From assembly GCA_937883755.1 (NCBI GenBank), contig CAKZYA010000010.1, positions 1-44,435 of the forward strand: a stretch of 44,435 nucleotides of DNA, in the 5' to 3' direction. Under the pieces are notes generated by a model, which did not search any database, had not been told where the DNA came from, and worked only from the letters and a program-made list of their open reading frames with translations. How positions within the stretch are numbered: position 1 is the first letter of the stretch; the number at the start of each line of letters is the position of its first letter. The translations under genes and the position numbers were made by a program. Positions 27,401 to 35,705 of this stretch are shown here, one piece after another. Origin of the DNA: an uncultured Flammeovirgaceae bacterium (GTDB taxonomy: Bacteria; Bacteroidota; Bacteroidia; Cytophagales; Cyclobacteriaceae).

Positions 27401-28464
27401 AAAGCAGCAACATTATTGAGAGCGATGGCGTATTGCCAGGGGTAATCCGTAGTAGTATCGTCAAGGTGAATATGCCGAGCATATAATATGTTGGCTTCTG
27501 CCGGATTACTGTGCTCTTGATAATAAGCAGCTAAGTTAGCCAAGGCTACCCAAAAACTACCTTGCTCATATTCAGCGGGTACCGATCGGTGGCGAAAGGC
27601 TTTTTCAATGAGGAAGCCCCCTTGCCCAGTGTTTTGGTCAGCTAGCGCAATTGCTCCCAAGTTATTTAAAATACTAGGGTAGATTGAAGTAGTTTGTACT
27701 GAGTCCTTTTCATAAAAACGACGAGCCATCTCATACCATTGGCGAGCGTCCTGCCACTCCGCTTCATGCAAAGCCATATTTGCTCTTCGGTAACATACTT
27801 CAGCGTATAGGCTAGTAGTAGTATCACCCCGTTGCTGAAGCGTATTTATCAAGCCTTCCGCTTTCGTTCTATCAAATTCGCCTCGAAGTATCCATTGTTG
27901 AAAACGAGCTTGCATTCGCACCAAGCTATCCGAGGATTGGCGTTCAATGCGTTTATATAACGAGTCTGCTATTCGCCGATCAGCGGTTACCTGATAGAAT
28001 TTGGCTGCGTTGAGCCTCAATCTATTGATCGAATCTTGTGGTATTTCTACTGAATCAGACAGCATCAGGGTTCGGCTAATCATTGACCGGGCTGATTCAA
28101 CATCACCTAACGATAAATGTAGATTTGCTGCGTTTTGGCAAGCCTCAGCTAAGGGGTATTTATTCGTTAAAGACAGATATTCCCGACACTTTATTTCTTG
28201 TAATGTGTACGATAGTGCCAGTGAATCTTGGTACAACGATGCAGTAATCAGCGATAGTAAGCGTAAATGATCGGCGTACTCAGGACTAAGACCGCCGTGA
28301 CGCGATTTGGTTGTTTCTAACCCTTGCCAAGCTAGTTCATAAGAGTTAGCAACCTCTCCCTGCTGATACAAGACGAGTGCACGCTGATAGGGCAACGCCT
28401 GCCTATCTTGAGCCCAGGCACCAGTCATTATTAGAAGCAGGAGAAAAATATAAGCAGTACGCAT
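24406..28464 (-). CDS. Secreted TPR-CHAT protein (caspase-like protease)
   Basis: From ATG 28464 this is a 1352-residue protein. A signal peptide (MRTAYIFLLLLIMTGAWAQ) is followed by about 20 tetratricopeptide units to about residue 770, many of the kinesin-light-chain style (GxxHPxYAxTLxNLAxLY). A helical linker comes next, and then a CHAT domain. The caspase-like dyad is intact: His1187 in LHIASHGYF and Cys1266 in VVLSACETGLGD. CHAT proteases cleave protein targets, and TPR arrays bind partners. Because it is exported, its targets should be periplasmic or extracellular. The ATG was chosen over a TTG at 28473 because it starts on the signal peptide. It diverges from an OmpA gene. Confidence 0.92.
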   Translation of the reverse strand: MRTAYIFLLLLIMTGAWAQDRQALPYQRALVLYQQGEVANSYELAWQGLETTKSRHGGLSPEYADHLRLLSLITASLYQDSLALSYTLQEIKCREYLSLTNKYPLAEACQNAANLHLSLGDVESARSMISRTLMLSDSVEIPQDSINRLRLNAAKFYQVTADRRIADSLYKRIERQSSDSLVRMQARFQQWILRGEFDRTKAEGLINTLQQRGDTTTSLYAEVCYRRANMALHEAEWQDARQWYEMARRFYEKDSVQTTSIYPSILNNLGAIALADQNTGQGGFLIEKAFRHRSVPAEYEQGSFWVALANLAAYYQEHSNPAEANILYARHIHLDDTTTDYPWQYAIALNNVAALQQGEGNYKQAAQYFRRAIEVLRQNRLPSRRALLHQASIYSNAARNFQDLVRFDTAIFYHQKSLELIKQAVGRESPTYVAAISGMAALYHDIGYLVEAEIFFQEAITIQKKLSGKKENVYANLLSNYALVCQAAGNYSKAIELMETAIEIKEEILGARHPEYLATLSNVGLLYMEEGKYAQSRPMLELVVNVQQERLGIEHPAMISSYLNLARLEIVTGNYPEAEPLLQQAYDLSLEYFGEEHPEQAKVQLEMAKFYFTLGNFTKAKPLLLASRAIFYDAYGAYHPDLAATYQSLAALYAAQDSVTLAEQYYQQALSIDANTLGKQHPSYAATLSNLATLYQNNNDYEQALPLLEESLTISEKILGKDHPYYSTTLLNLGLLYQDLNEFEKATEYIEQAVTVRREVLGEIHPDFAYARYSQAVLYHKLEQYQKAENIFYEVVENYIGQIQNYFPSLSEQEKGAYYQRVEPVFHAFRDFVIDQTYFRAGEITKARKQRLLSKLYNLQLVTKAMLLDASYQLRQAIEARSDPETVREYERWLAVKEQLGQLYTLSRRERAKQRKVVATLEGEATELEKKLSRKSETFATTVDSKQITWQQVQQQLDPTEAAVEVIRIARDTTVLYAALTLTSDDIAPQLCFFPEGKVMENKNYYYYQNAIKFRITDELSYEKYWAPIWKQLSGKVETIYLAPDGVYHKININSLYHADSEQHVIDEADLRLVSSTRDLIRSPEAQPEKLAYLIGSPDFQFRVGYQSSEAIIQSEEIVSPTAFSMLESTPFLFGIRELPGTRNEVEAISNMLTQKQWVTKAYLGTEAREEMVKSVRSPRVLHIASHGYFMTDLPENGPSNRAYGIHLQNISVNPLLRSGLLLAGAEYTVHRQNSSDWEIEDGILTAYEAMNLRLNDTELVVLSACETGLGDIRNGEGVYGLQRSFLIAGAQSVLMSLWNISDNSTAELMQLFYQNWLTGQSKHQALRNAQLSIRKQRSDPYYWGGFVLLER

Positions 28465-28768
28465 CCACTTCAAGTTGTCATCCTTTCAGTAAAGGTAACG
28501 AGGGAATATTTAGTTCAAACCACAAACCTTGAAGATATTATAACTGCTTACATTTCTAGGCTTCTAACTCATTAAGTCATCTTTTTTTGGTAGCATCATT
28601 ATTTATTACTAGCAAAAAAGACCAATAAAAAACCATGAAATGTAAGATTAGAATTGTTTATACATATTTCTGACCACATTATCTATATTATTTGTATGCA
28701 TGTTTACCTAAATTTGACCACTGTATTCATAAACGCCTCTTGAACAAATTATTCAAACCACACTGAAC
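28465..28768. other. Divergent promoter region between CHAT and OmpA genes
   Basis: This AT-rich gap of about 300 bases must hold promoters for both divergent genes. A TAnnTTTG match is seen at 28709-28716 for the OmpA side. Nothing convincing is seen on the CHAT side, and I see no small gene. Confidence 0.45.
28709..28716 (+). promoter_or_regulatory. -7-like element upstream of OmpA gene
   Basis: TAAATTTG matches TAnnTTTG and lies 53 bases before ATG 28769. The nearest TTTG (28691-28694) is only 14 bases upstream, short of the usual 17-23, so the promoter call is weak. Confidence 0.25.
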
Positions 28769-30847
28769 ATGTTCAAAATCTTGCTGTCTTCTCTTTTCTT
28801 TATTTTAGCTTGCCCTGTCTTTAATTACGCTCAAGAAACTCAATGGGCTAGTGAAGTACTAGATGTGTCTTCTTCTTACAGTCCGCGTTTGCTGTTCAAG
28901 CAGGATTTGCAGTACGTTGAATACGAGCCCCGTCAAGTTCTGGGACAACCCGATGTGCTACCTGGTAATAGTGGTGATAGCCCTAACGCCTGGATGCCCG
29001 CTAAGCCCGATAAAGAAGACTTTATTAAAGTAGGGTTTGATACCCCTATGAAAATTCAGCAAATAGCGATTGCTGAGTCTCGTAATCCGGGAGCTATTTA
29101 CCAGATTTTTTGTTACGATGTTTCGGGTAATGAATATCTGGCAGCCACCCTTGAACCAGCCCCAGTAGCAGCCCAGGGGCGAGTGTTTAATTTCTTCCTT
29201 GACCCTACCCCCTACGAGGTGAATGCGGTAAAGATTGTATTGAGAGGTGAGGCTGTTCCTGGCTATAATGCTATTGATGCCATTGCTATTTCAGGTTCAT
29301 CAGTTCCAGCTGTGGCTGATATTGTCATTGTGCCCAATCTCAACCCTGAGTTAGCACTAGAAAAGGTAAAGGCCAATTTTGGAGATATGATTAACATTAG
29401 CCCCATTATGTCTCCCGATGGTAATACTATGTTTATTAGCCGTAACTCACCGGATAATGTAGGGGGCAAACGAGATTTTGAAGACATCTGGTATCTAGAA
29501 CGCAATCCCAATACTGGTGAGTGGAGCGATCCTAAAAACATTGGTATTCCGCTCAATAATAAAGGTAACAACTTTGTTAGTTCGGTAGCTTTAAACGACG
29601 ATGGTAATTACACGCTACTACTGGGCAACCGTTACTTAGAAAATGGTAAGATGCGAGGTGGGGTGTCTATTACTTCCCGCCAAGCCGATGGTAGCTGGGC
29701 AACACCCGTACCGATGGACATTCTTGACTTCTACAATTATTCTGAGGTAGCTAACTACCATTTATCCAACGATCAGAAATATTTGCTCATGTCTTTACGC
29801 CGCGACGATGGATTTGGTGAGCTAGACGTTTACGTGAGTTTTAACCGGGGGGATAATTCTTGGTCAGCCCCACTCAACTTGGGCAGAAATATTAATACCG
29901 CCGATAATGAATCAGCTCCTTTCATGGCTGATGACAGTACGCTTTACTTTTCTTCTAAAGGATACAGTGGCTTCGGAGGTGAAGATGTGTACGTGAGTCA
30001 TCGCTTGGATGACACCTGGATGAGTTGGACGAGACCGGAGAACCTTGGCCCGGTAATTAACTCCCAAAATGATGATACTTATTTCAACATCTCGGTAGAT
30101 AAGCAGTACGCTTTCCTTACTCGCGCTACCGTTGATAGCTCCGACTTATTTCAAATATCAGTACCTATTTATCAGCGTATTGAGCCTTTGTACATTGTGA
30201 AAGGGCAAGTGTATAATGTAAAAAATAATATGCCGGTGCAAGCTAGTGTTATCTTCGATAACGTCTCAGATACAGTATCTTCTACTAGCAGTCAGGGCAG
30301 TACGGATAGCGAGGGACGCTATGAATTAACTCTTGCGCCGGGTACCTACGATATTTATGCTGAAAAGCAAGGCTTCGCTACCCTGAATCGCCAACGAATT
30401 GCGCTAGCAGAAATTGACCCAGATGGTGATAAACTAGTCTTCCGCGATATTTATATGTCTGATAACCTATCCGGAGTAGACGTTGCTCGTTCCCTCTCCC
30501 TTACTAAAAAGGCAATTGCTTCTGAAGAGATTCTGTTCGAGCTGGAAAGCTTTGCTTTAGGTAAGAAAGCCTACTCATACCTGGATGGTGTCGCTGCCTA
30601 TTTAAATGAGAACACAGATGTTAAATTACGGGTAGCGGGTCATACCGACTCCTCAGGAACAGATAGTTTTAACCAGAACCTCTCTGAAAAACGGGCAGGT
30701 GCAGTAGTCGACTACCTGACCCACCGAGGTATCTCCGCCGAGCGCATCGTGACCATAGGCTACGGGGAAAAACGCCCACTAGTTAAGAATACATCAGCTG
30801 CAAACCGCCAGCTTAACCGAAGAGTGGAGTTTGAAGTGATTGAGTAA
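28769..30847 (+). CDS. OmpA family protein with discoidin-like, PD40 and CarboxypepD_reg domains
   Basis: The 692-residue outer-membrane/periplasmic protein has a signal peptide (1-21), a discoidin-like beta domain (about 22-180), PD40/WD40-like propeller repeats (about 200-460: SPDGNTMFISRNS, SNDQKYLLMSLRRDDG, ADDSTLYFSSKG), a carboxypeptidase-regulatory beta domain (about 475-560: VKGQVYNVKNNMPVQASV) and a C-terminal OmpA peptidoglycan-binding domain (about 585-692: VAGHTDSSGTDSFNQNLSEKRA). It resembles gliding/T9SS-associated PorE-like proteins but lacks their TPR part. It probably anchors a surface or sensing complex to the cell wall. A second OmpA gene follows 122 bases downstream. Confidence 0.9.
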   Translation: MFKILLSSLFFILACPVFNYAQETQWASEVLDVSSSYSPRLLFKQDLQYVEYEPRQVLGQPDVLPGNSGDSPNAWMPAKPDKEDFIKVGFDTPMKIQQIAIAESRNPGAIYQIFCYDVSGNEYLAATLEPAPVAAQGRVFNFFLDPTPYEVNAVKIVLRGEAVPGYNAIDAIAISGSSVPAVADIVIVPNLNPELALEKVKANFGDMINISPIMSPDGNTMFISRNSPDNVGGKRDFEDIWYLERNPNTGEWSDPKNIGIPLNNKGNNFVSSVALNDDGNYTLLLGNRYLENGKMRGGVSITSRQADGSWATPVPMDILDFYNYSEVANYHLSNDQKYLLMSLRRDDGFGELDVYVSFNRGDNSWSAPLNLGRNINTADNESAPFMADDSTLYFSSKGYSGFGGEDVYVSHRLDDTWMSWTRPENLGPVINSQNDDTYFNISVDKQYAFLTRATVDSSDLFQISVPIYQRIEPLYIVKGQVYNVKNNMPVQASVIFDNVSDTVSSTSSQGSTDSEGRYELTLAPGTYDIYAEKQGFATLNRQRIALAEIDPDGDKLVFRDIYMSDNLSGVDVARSLSLTKKAIASEEILFELESFALGKKAYSYLDGVAAYLNENTDVKLRVAGHTDSSGTDSFNQNLSEKRAGAVVDYLTHRGISAERIVTIGYGEKRPLVKNTSAANRQLNRRVEFEVIE

Positions 30848-30969
30848 GCATTAATCACATAGGGAATAGCAAAAAAACTCTATTAATTATAATTAATTTT
30901 ATATTTTATATTACTTTTGGAATATTTTTTGTCTCAATTACGTATATTTACCTGATTCTCAGGTAGCCT

Positions 30970-31683
30970 ATGGACAATTATATTGGCATGATGAAATGTC
31001 TCGCTTTCGTACTTATTAGTTTTTGGACGACAACCCACGATACGCTTTCCTATGCCCAACCTGATAATCTAGTACATCTTTCTGGTAAAATCCTCGATGC
31101 TAGAACAAAAGAGCCTATAGGAGCAAAAGTGCGATATGAATTACGCCCTGTCAGCAATGTAATGGGTATTCGGTCTTTTGATGACCAAGATGGGCACTAC
31201 CAACTCAATTTACAACAACACCGGAAATATCACCTTGAGGTTACCGCTGCTGATTACTTACCTCTGCTGTTAACCTTGGAAACTGATGGTTCTGAAGTGA
31301 TGCCTAAAAACCTATTACTTCAGCCTATCCCTCAACCCGGTGATTATATTCAACTTTCAGATACCATATGGTTTGATCGTGATGTCAGTATAATTCGACC
31401 GGAAGCTCAACCAATTATCGGAGAGATTAAAATGCTCATGGAGAAATTTCCCGACATGGTCATCCAACTGGAAGGGCATACCGACCGAGGTGGTAGCAAA
31501 TCATTATTAGTCCTATCGGAAGAGCGAGCTGAGAAAGTAAAAGATTATCTGGTTGATTTGGGTATTCGTAAGAAGCGCATCAAGACCAAGGCATACGGTA
31601 ATACGCAGCTAATTTCACGCGATAATACCATAACTGATCGGCAAAAGAATCGTCGGGTTGAAATAAAGGTGCTAGATATCTGA
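30970..31683 (+). CDS. Short OmpA family protein with CarboxypepD_reg domain
   Basis: The 237-residue exported protein has a hydrophobic leader (about 1-30), a carboxypeptidase-regulatory beta-sandwich (about 35-115: LSGKILDARTKEPIGAKV) and a C-terminal OmpA domain with LEGHTDRGGSKSLLVLSEERA that binds peptidoglycan. It looks like a cut-down version of the preceding OmpA protein, without discoidin and PD40 parts. A TACTTTTG -7-like element is at 30912-30919. Its stop overlaps the convergent TPR lipoprotein gene by 12 bases (31672-31683), which is tight and leaves no room for a separate terminator. Confidence 0.88.
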   Translation: MDNYIGMMKCLAFVLISFWTTTHDTLSYAQPDNLVHLSGKILDARTKEPIGAKVRYELRPVSNVMGIRSFDDQDGHYQLNLQQHRKYHLEVTAADYLPLLLTLETDGSEVMPKNLLLQPIPQPGDYIQLSDTIWFDRDVSIIRPEAQPIIGEIKMLMEKFPDMVIQLEGHTDRGGSKSLLVLSEERAEKVKDYLVDLGIRKKRIKTKAYGNTQLISRDNTITDRQKNRRVEIKVLDI

Positions 31684-32760
31684 TGAACAATACTGCCGGA
31701 TAGCTTCATTCGCCTCGCTATTTCCATTTTCTAACGACTGTTGCCAAGCCTGACAAGCTTCTTCTATTTGTTCCAATTTTTGATGTGCTTGCCCAACGTA
31801 GTAATAAATACCTTGAGTAGCGGCATCTAGCTCAATAGCTCGCTCAAACAAACGAAGCGCATCTTCTGCCTGACTCTTTTTTAAATAAAGTAACCCTTGG
31901 TTACGGTAAACATAACTGTTATCTGCATCAAGGCGCATGCTAGTTTTTAGGTCTTTCTCTGCAGCAGCGAGCGAATCTAATTGCAAGTACAAATACGCTC
32001 GGTTGTTAAGAAAATAAGGTTGGTAAGGCTGTAATTGTAACGCCTTAGTAAAGGCCTGTTTTGCAGCAATATACTCTTGAGTTTCCGTGTAAATCAACCC
32101 TAAAACATTATAAGCATTACTTTCCTTAGTGTCTAAACCAATTGCTTGTTGAATATCTTTTTGGGCTTGCTGGTAATCTTGCTGATAATAATATACCGTA
32201 GCCCGATTCACCCAGCTTTCGGCATTGGTAGAATCTAATTGAATGGCCTGACTAAACGCCTGTTTAGCCTCAGTGTAACGCTTTAGTCCCGTAAAAGCCA
32301 GTCCCTGACTGAAATGTACGTAGGCTGAATCAGGATAGTGACTTAGCACAGTATCTAAATCTGCCAAACTACGCTGATAATTACCATTTTGCTGGTAAGC
32401 ATTCGCTCGGTTAAAATAAGCATCTACGTAGTTAGCTTGAGAGTTAATGGCTCGGGTATAATCGGTAATGGCTTCGGGAAAACGCGCCAAATTAGTATAG
32501 GCTGTTCCCCGGTTATTATAGGCTATCGCAGCATTAGGGTCTATCTTAATAGCTTCATTGTAGTAACGAATTGCTTCCTGATACTCACCTTCTTCTAACT
32601 GTAAATTTCCCCTCAACACAAAGTCATCCCGCTGCTCTTCGGGCGATTGGCTGCATCCGAGAATGAAAAGGAAAATAGCGAGCAAATTGGGTCGCCGGGC
32701 AAAACGGAGTATGGAAAGCGAAAAGTGGAGAGAGGAACTGACATTATCAAAATTTATCAT
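31672..32760 (-). CDS. TPR repeat lipoprotein
   Basis: From ATG 32760 the product has 362 residues. A lipoprotein signal ends in the lipobox ILGC (FLFILGCSQSPEE), so the mature protein is membrane-anchored by Cys. The rest is nearly all tetratricopeptide repeats, about nine units (AIRYYNEAIKIDPNAAIAYN, AITDYTRAINSQANYVDAYF and so on). Such proteins scaffold envelope complexes. It follows the M28 peptidase gene by 28 bases. A GTG at 32799 would overlap that gene and adds residues with no signal character, so I reject it. Confidence 0.88.
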   Translation of the reverse strand: MINFDNVSSSLHFSLSILRFARRPNLLAIFLFILGCSQSPEEQRDDFVLRGNLQLEEGEYQEAIRYYNEAIKIDPNAAIAYNNRGTAYTNLARFPEAITDYTRAINSQANYVDAYFNRANAYQQNGNYQRSLADLDTVLSHYPDSAYVHFSQGLAFTGLKRYTEAKQAFSQAIQLDSTNAESWVNRATVYYYQQDYQQAQKDIQQAIGLDTKESNAYNVLGLIYTETQEYIAAKQAFTKALQLQPYQPYFLNNRAYLYLQLDSLAAAEKDLKTSMRLDADNSYVYRNQGLLYLKKSQAEDALRLFERAIELDAATQGIYYYVGQAHQKLEQIEEACQAWQQSLENGNSEANEAIRQYCSSDI

Positions 32761-32788
32761 TGACCTATTTACTATCTTCACCTGTAAT

Positions 32789-34390
32789 TTATTCCTCACC
32801 GTTCTCCTTACTCCCTTCGCCTTTCTCTATCTTATCCACCATAATACGTTCATCACGGTTTGCCAGTTTCCAAGCGGTATGAAATACCAGTTGGGCACGT
32901 TTCTGTAACAAAGGGAAACTAATTTTTTCTATGGTATCAGATGGGCGATGGTAGTCGGCGTGAGTGCCATTGAAGTAGAAAACAACCGGAATATTATTCT
33001 TAGCGAAGTTGTAGTGATCTGACCGATAGTAGAAGCGATTAGGATCATCTTCAGCATTATAGCGGTAGTCTAAATTCAGTTGAGTGTACGTTTGGTTAGC
33101 CTCTTCGTTTACCTGATGCAACTCGGCACTTAGCCGATCTGAACCAATAATGTACACATAATTAGAATCTTCAGCATGGTAAGGGTCAATACGACCCACC
33201 ATATCAATGTTCAGGTTAGCAATCGTTTTCTCTAGTGGAAATATCGGATACTCAGTGTAGTATTTTGAGCCAAACAAACCCTTTTCCTCCCCCGATACGG
33301 TCATAAACAGTATGCTACGGCGCGGACCGTTCCCGGCTTCTTTTGCTTCAACAAACGCTTCCGCAACTTCTAATACAGTTACTGTGCCGGAGCCATCATC
33401 GTCTGCTCCGTTGTTGATAAATTCCCCCTGCTTACCAATATGATCGTAGTGGGCTGTAACCACGATCAGTTCATCTTTCAAATCGCTACCTTCTACGTAG
33501 CCCAGCACATTTTCGGAGGTAATGTGCTCCACATCCTGCTGCAAATCTACTTTGAGTGATACTTTGTTGGTGAACGAACTGGATTTCCCTTTTTTATCTA
33601 TACGCTGTTGCAGCTTATCTAAATCATTTTTACCACTTAGGGCTTTCGCCATTTTTGGAGAAATAATAACCAGACTAGGTTGAGCAAACTTGTTCTGCAA
33701 CTTCAGGATAGGGCGACGGGCTGCCATAGAGTAGCGGTTCAGATGCTTTTTAAAGTCATCATCTACTACTATTACCAAAGCTGCGTCTTCAATTCCGGCT
33801 AAAGTACGTTTAGTACCTAAACTTGCCATTAGGCTTTTGGTAAAGCGGGAAGGTTCGGACGAATCGGTTACATAGTAATTACCCTCTTTATCCTGAGGCT
33901 CTCCGGCTAATATCATTACGGCTTCCCCGGTTACATCCACTTCGGCATAATCATCGTACTTTTCGCTAGAAATACCGTAGCCAGCAAAGGTGATTTGCTG
34001 AAAAGAAGTATCAATGGGGTCAGCTAACCGAAAAAAAGAGTAAAAGTCTTCCAGAAAGGTAAAACGTTGTCCATCAACCTCAATGTAGGGTTCCTCCCAC
34101 TTATTCTCGGTGATGGGGTAGGTCTGAAAATAAGAAGTATCTCCTACCACCGGAGGTAGATTTAACCCAGCAAAATAGCCAGAGATATATGCGGCGGCTT
34201 TCTTTTGCCCGGCAGTACCCGTTTCCCTACCTTCCATGTCATCCGATGCTATAATCTGCAAATGCTCCCGCAACTCTTCCTGGGTGATGGTTTGAGCATA
34301 TTGTTTGGCTAACGGATCAACTTCAGTAGTTTGAGTATATCCCGAGCAAAAGCTGGTGAGTAATGCTAAGGAAAGAAAATATTTATACAT
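32789..34390 (-). CDS. Secreted M28 family metallopeptidase
   Basis: The 533-residue protein opens with a signal peptide (MYKYFLSLALLTSFCSGYTQ). It has an M28 zinc aminopeptidase domain interrupted by a PA-like insert (about 110-270). Zinc-site motifs are visible: VTAHYDHIG (His, Asp), NNGADDDGSG (Asp bridging), VSGEEKGLFGS (Glu-Glu), NIDMVGRID (Asp) and NGTHADYHRPSDT (His). It would trim N-terminal residues from peptides in the periplasm or outside the cell. I start at ATG 34390 since the 19 extra residues to 34447 precede the signal peptide. It is probably co-transcribed with the TPR lipoprotein. Confidence 0.92.
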   Translation of the reverse strand: MYKYFLSLALLTSFCSGYTQTTEVDPLAKQYAQTITQEELREHLQIIASDDMEGRETGTAGQKKAAAYISGYFAGLNLPPVVGDTSYFQTYPITENKWEEPYIEVDGQRFTFLEDFYSFFRLADPIDTSFQQITFAGYGISSEKYDDYAEVDVTGEAVMILAGEPQDKEGNYYVTDSSEPSRFTKSLMASLGTKRTLAGIEDAALVIVVDDDFKKHLNRYSMAARRPILKLQNKFAQPSLVIISPKMAKALSGKNDLDKLQQRIDKKGKSSSFTNKVSLKVDLQQDVEHITSENVLGYVEGSDLKDELIVVTAHYDHIGKQGEFINNGADDDGSGTVTVLEVAEAFVEAKEAGNGPRRSILFMTVSGEEKGLFGSKYYTEYPIFPLEKTIANLNIDMVGRIDPYHAEDSNYVYIIGSDRLSAELHQVNEEANQTYTQLNLDYRYNAEDDPNRFYYRSDHYNFAKNNIPVVFYFNGTHADYHRPSDTIEKISFPLLQKRAQLVFHTAWKLANRDERIMVDKIEKGEGSKENGEE

Positions 34391-34641
34391 AATACTGGTT
34401 GAAAATTGAAAACAGACAGTTGATGATAAGCTTTTGTTTATCAACACTTTATAAAGTATAAATTACGCAGTTAATAATTTGAATTAGTATAACTTTGGAA
34501 ATATTTAGTTGAATTGTGTAATAAACAGTACCGAGATACGACTAATTCAGTGTTCGGATAAAATTACGGCTTTCCAGTGGGTTTACCGAATTTGATTCCT
34601 AACCGCGAATTTGTGTTCTTAGCATCCAAAATTAACAAACA

Positions 34642-35541
34642 TTGCATCTACTAGAAGCTCAGCATGTCTCGAAACGCTACGCTAACCACGAAGCCCTTCG
34701 GGATGTGAATATTACAATTCCCCGACAGTCTATATTCGGACTGCTTGGTCCCAACGGGGCGGGAAAGACGACTTTGATCCGTATCATCAATCAGATTATT
34801 GAAGCCGATGTTGGGCAAATCTTGATAAAAGATGAACCCTTGCAGCCCAAGCATATTGCCGACATTGGTTACTTACCCGAAGAGCGGGGACTGTATAAGA
34901 AAATGAAAGTGGGCGAACAGTTAATTTATCTGGCGCAACTCAAAGGGTTATCTCGTTCAGATGCTATTCGCCGCATTAAGGATTGGTTTGTCCGATTAGA
35001 AATTTCGGGCTGGAGCGAAAAGAAGATTGAGGACTTATCGAAGGGAATGCAGCAGAAGGTTCAGTTCATCGCTACGGTTATTCACGAGCCCGATTTAATT
35101 ATTTTGGACGAGCCCTTTACTGGGTTTGACCCGGTAAACGCTAATCTGATTAAAGATGAAATTCTGAAGCTTCAGGAAGGTGGAAAAACTATCATTTTCT
35201 CTACCCACCGAATGGAATCAGTAGAAGAACTGTGTACGCACATTGCCCTAATTAATAAGTCTGAAAAGATACTAGATGGGCGGAAACAGGACATTAAAAA
35301 TCAGTTTCGCTCCAACACTTACGAGATAATACACCTGGGCAATTTAAACGGATTAAATTCTGATTATCAAATACTTAATCAAGAAAATGGCGAGGAAAAT
35401 TTTATTAAATCAACGGTGAAGATACCCGAATCAACCAACCCAAATGAATTACTGCAAGAGCTAATCCCTCAAGTAGAGATTCACGGTTTTCAAGAAAAGA
35501 TACCCACGGTTAATGAAATTTTTATTGCTGCTGTGCAGTAA
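34642..35541 (+). CDS. ABC-2 type exporter ATPase (NatA-like)
   Basis: The 299-residue ATPase has Walker A GPNGAGKTT (36-44), a Q-loop region, signature LSKGMQQK, Walker B LIILDEP and the H-loop STHRM. The C-terminal part (about 225-299) is the DUF4162-like tail of NatA-type proteins. It energises export by the permease encoded 164 bases downstream. Its start must be TTG 34642: the frame has a stop at 34633-34635, and no ATG lies near the N-terminus. A TAACTTTG -7-like element is at 34490-34497. The exported substrate is unknown; NatAB family members move Na+ or lipophilic molecules. Confidence 0.9.
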   Translation: MHLLEAQHVSKRYANHEALRDVNITIPRQSIFGLLGPNGAGKTTLIRIINQIIEADVGQILIKDEPLQPKHIADIGYLPEERGLYKKMKVGEQLIYLAQLKGLSRSDAIRRIKDWFVRLEISGWSEKKIEDLSKGMQQKVQFIATVIHEPDLIILDEPFTGFDPVNANLIKDEILKLQEGGKTIIFSTHRMESVEELCTHIALINKSEKILDGRKQDIKNQFRSNTYEIIHLGNLNGLNSDYQILNQENGEENFIKSTVKIPESTNPNELLQELIPQVEIHGFQEKIPTVNEIFIAAVQ

Positions 35542-35563
35542 GTACCTGCTCATATTTATTTTA

Positions 35564-35690
35564 GCGTCATCGGACGCCGAGCGTTGCGAGGCGTGAGGAA
35601 CGAATACCGAAGCAATCTCCCACGCCGCATTGGCTCGTACCTTAACCATCGTGCGATTCCCCGCCGGGGCGCGATTGCAAAATGATCAAA
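35564..35690. repeat. Palindromic interspersed repeat
   Basis: Between the ABC ATPase and permease genes lies a member of the GTCAT...GCGAGG...GGAACGAA...GCAATCTCC repeat family (35566-35621), with an inserted short GC-rich piece. A second hairpin follows (CCCC-gcc-GGGG at 35659-35669). It separates two genes that would otherwise be adjacent in an operon. Confidence 0.55.
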
Positions 35691-35705
35691 CTGTAAAAAG
35701 ACCTA

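Noticed and set aside
24406-28464. CHAT-TPR protein as a type III-E CRISPR (Craspase) partner
   Set aside because: It carries a signal peptide, and there is no CRISPR array or cas gene in the window.
30882-30897. 16-bp AT-only palindrome ATTAATTATAATTAAT after the OmpA gene
   Set aside because: Perfect A/T palindromes arise easily in AT-rich gaps; there is no GC stem for a terminator and no regulator link.
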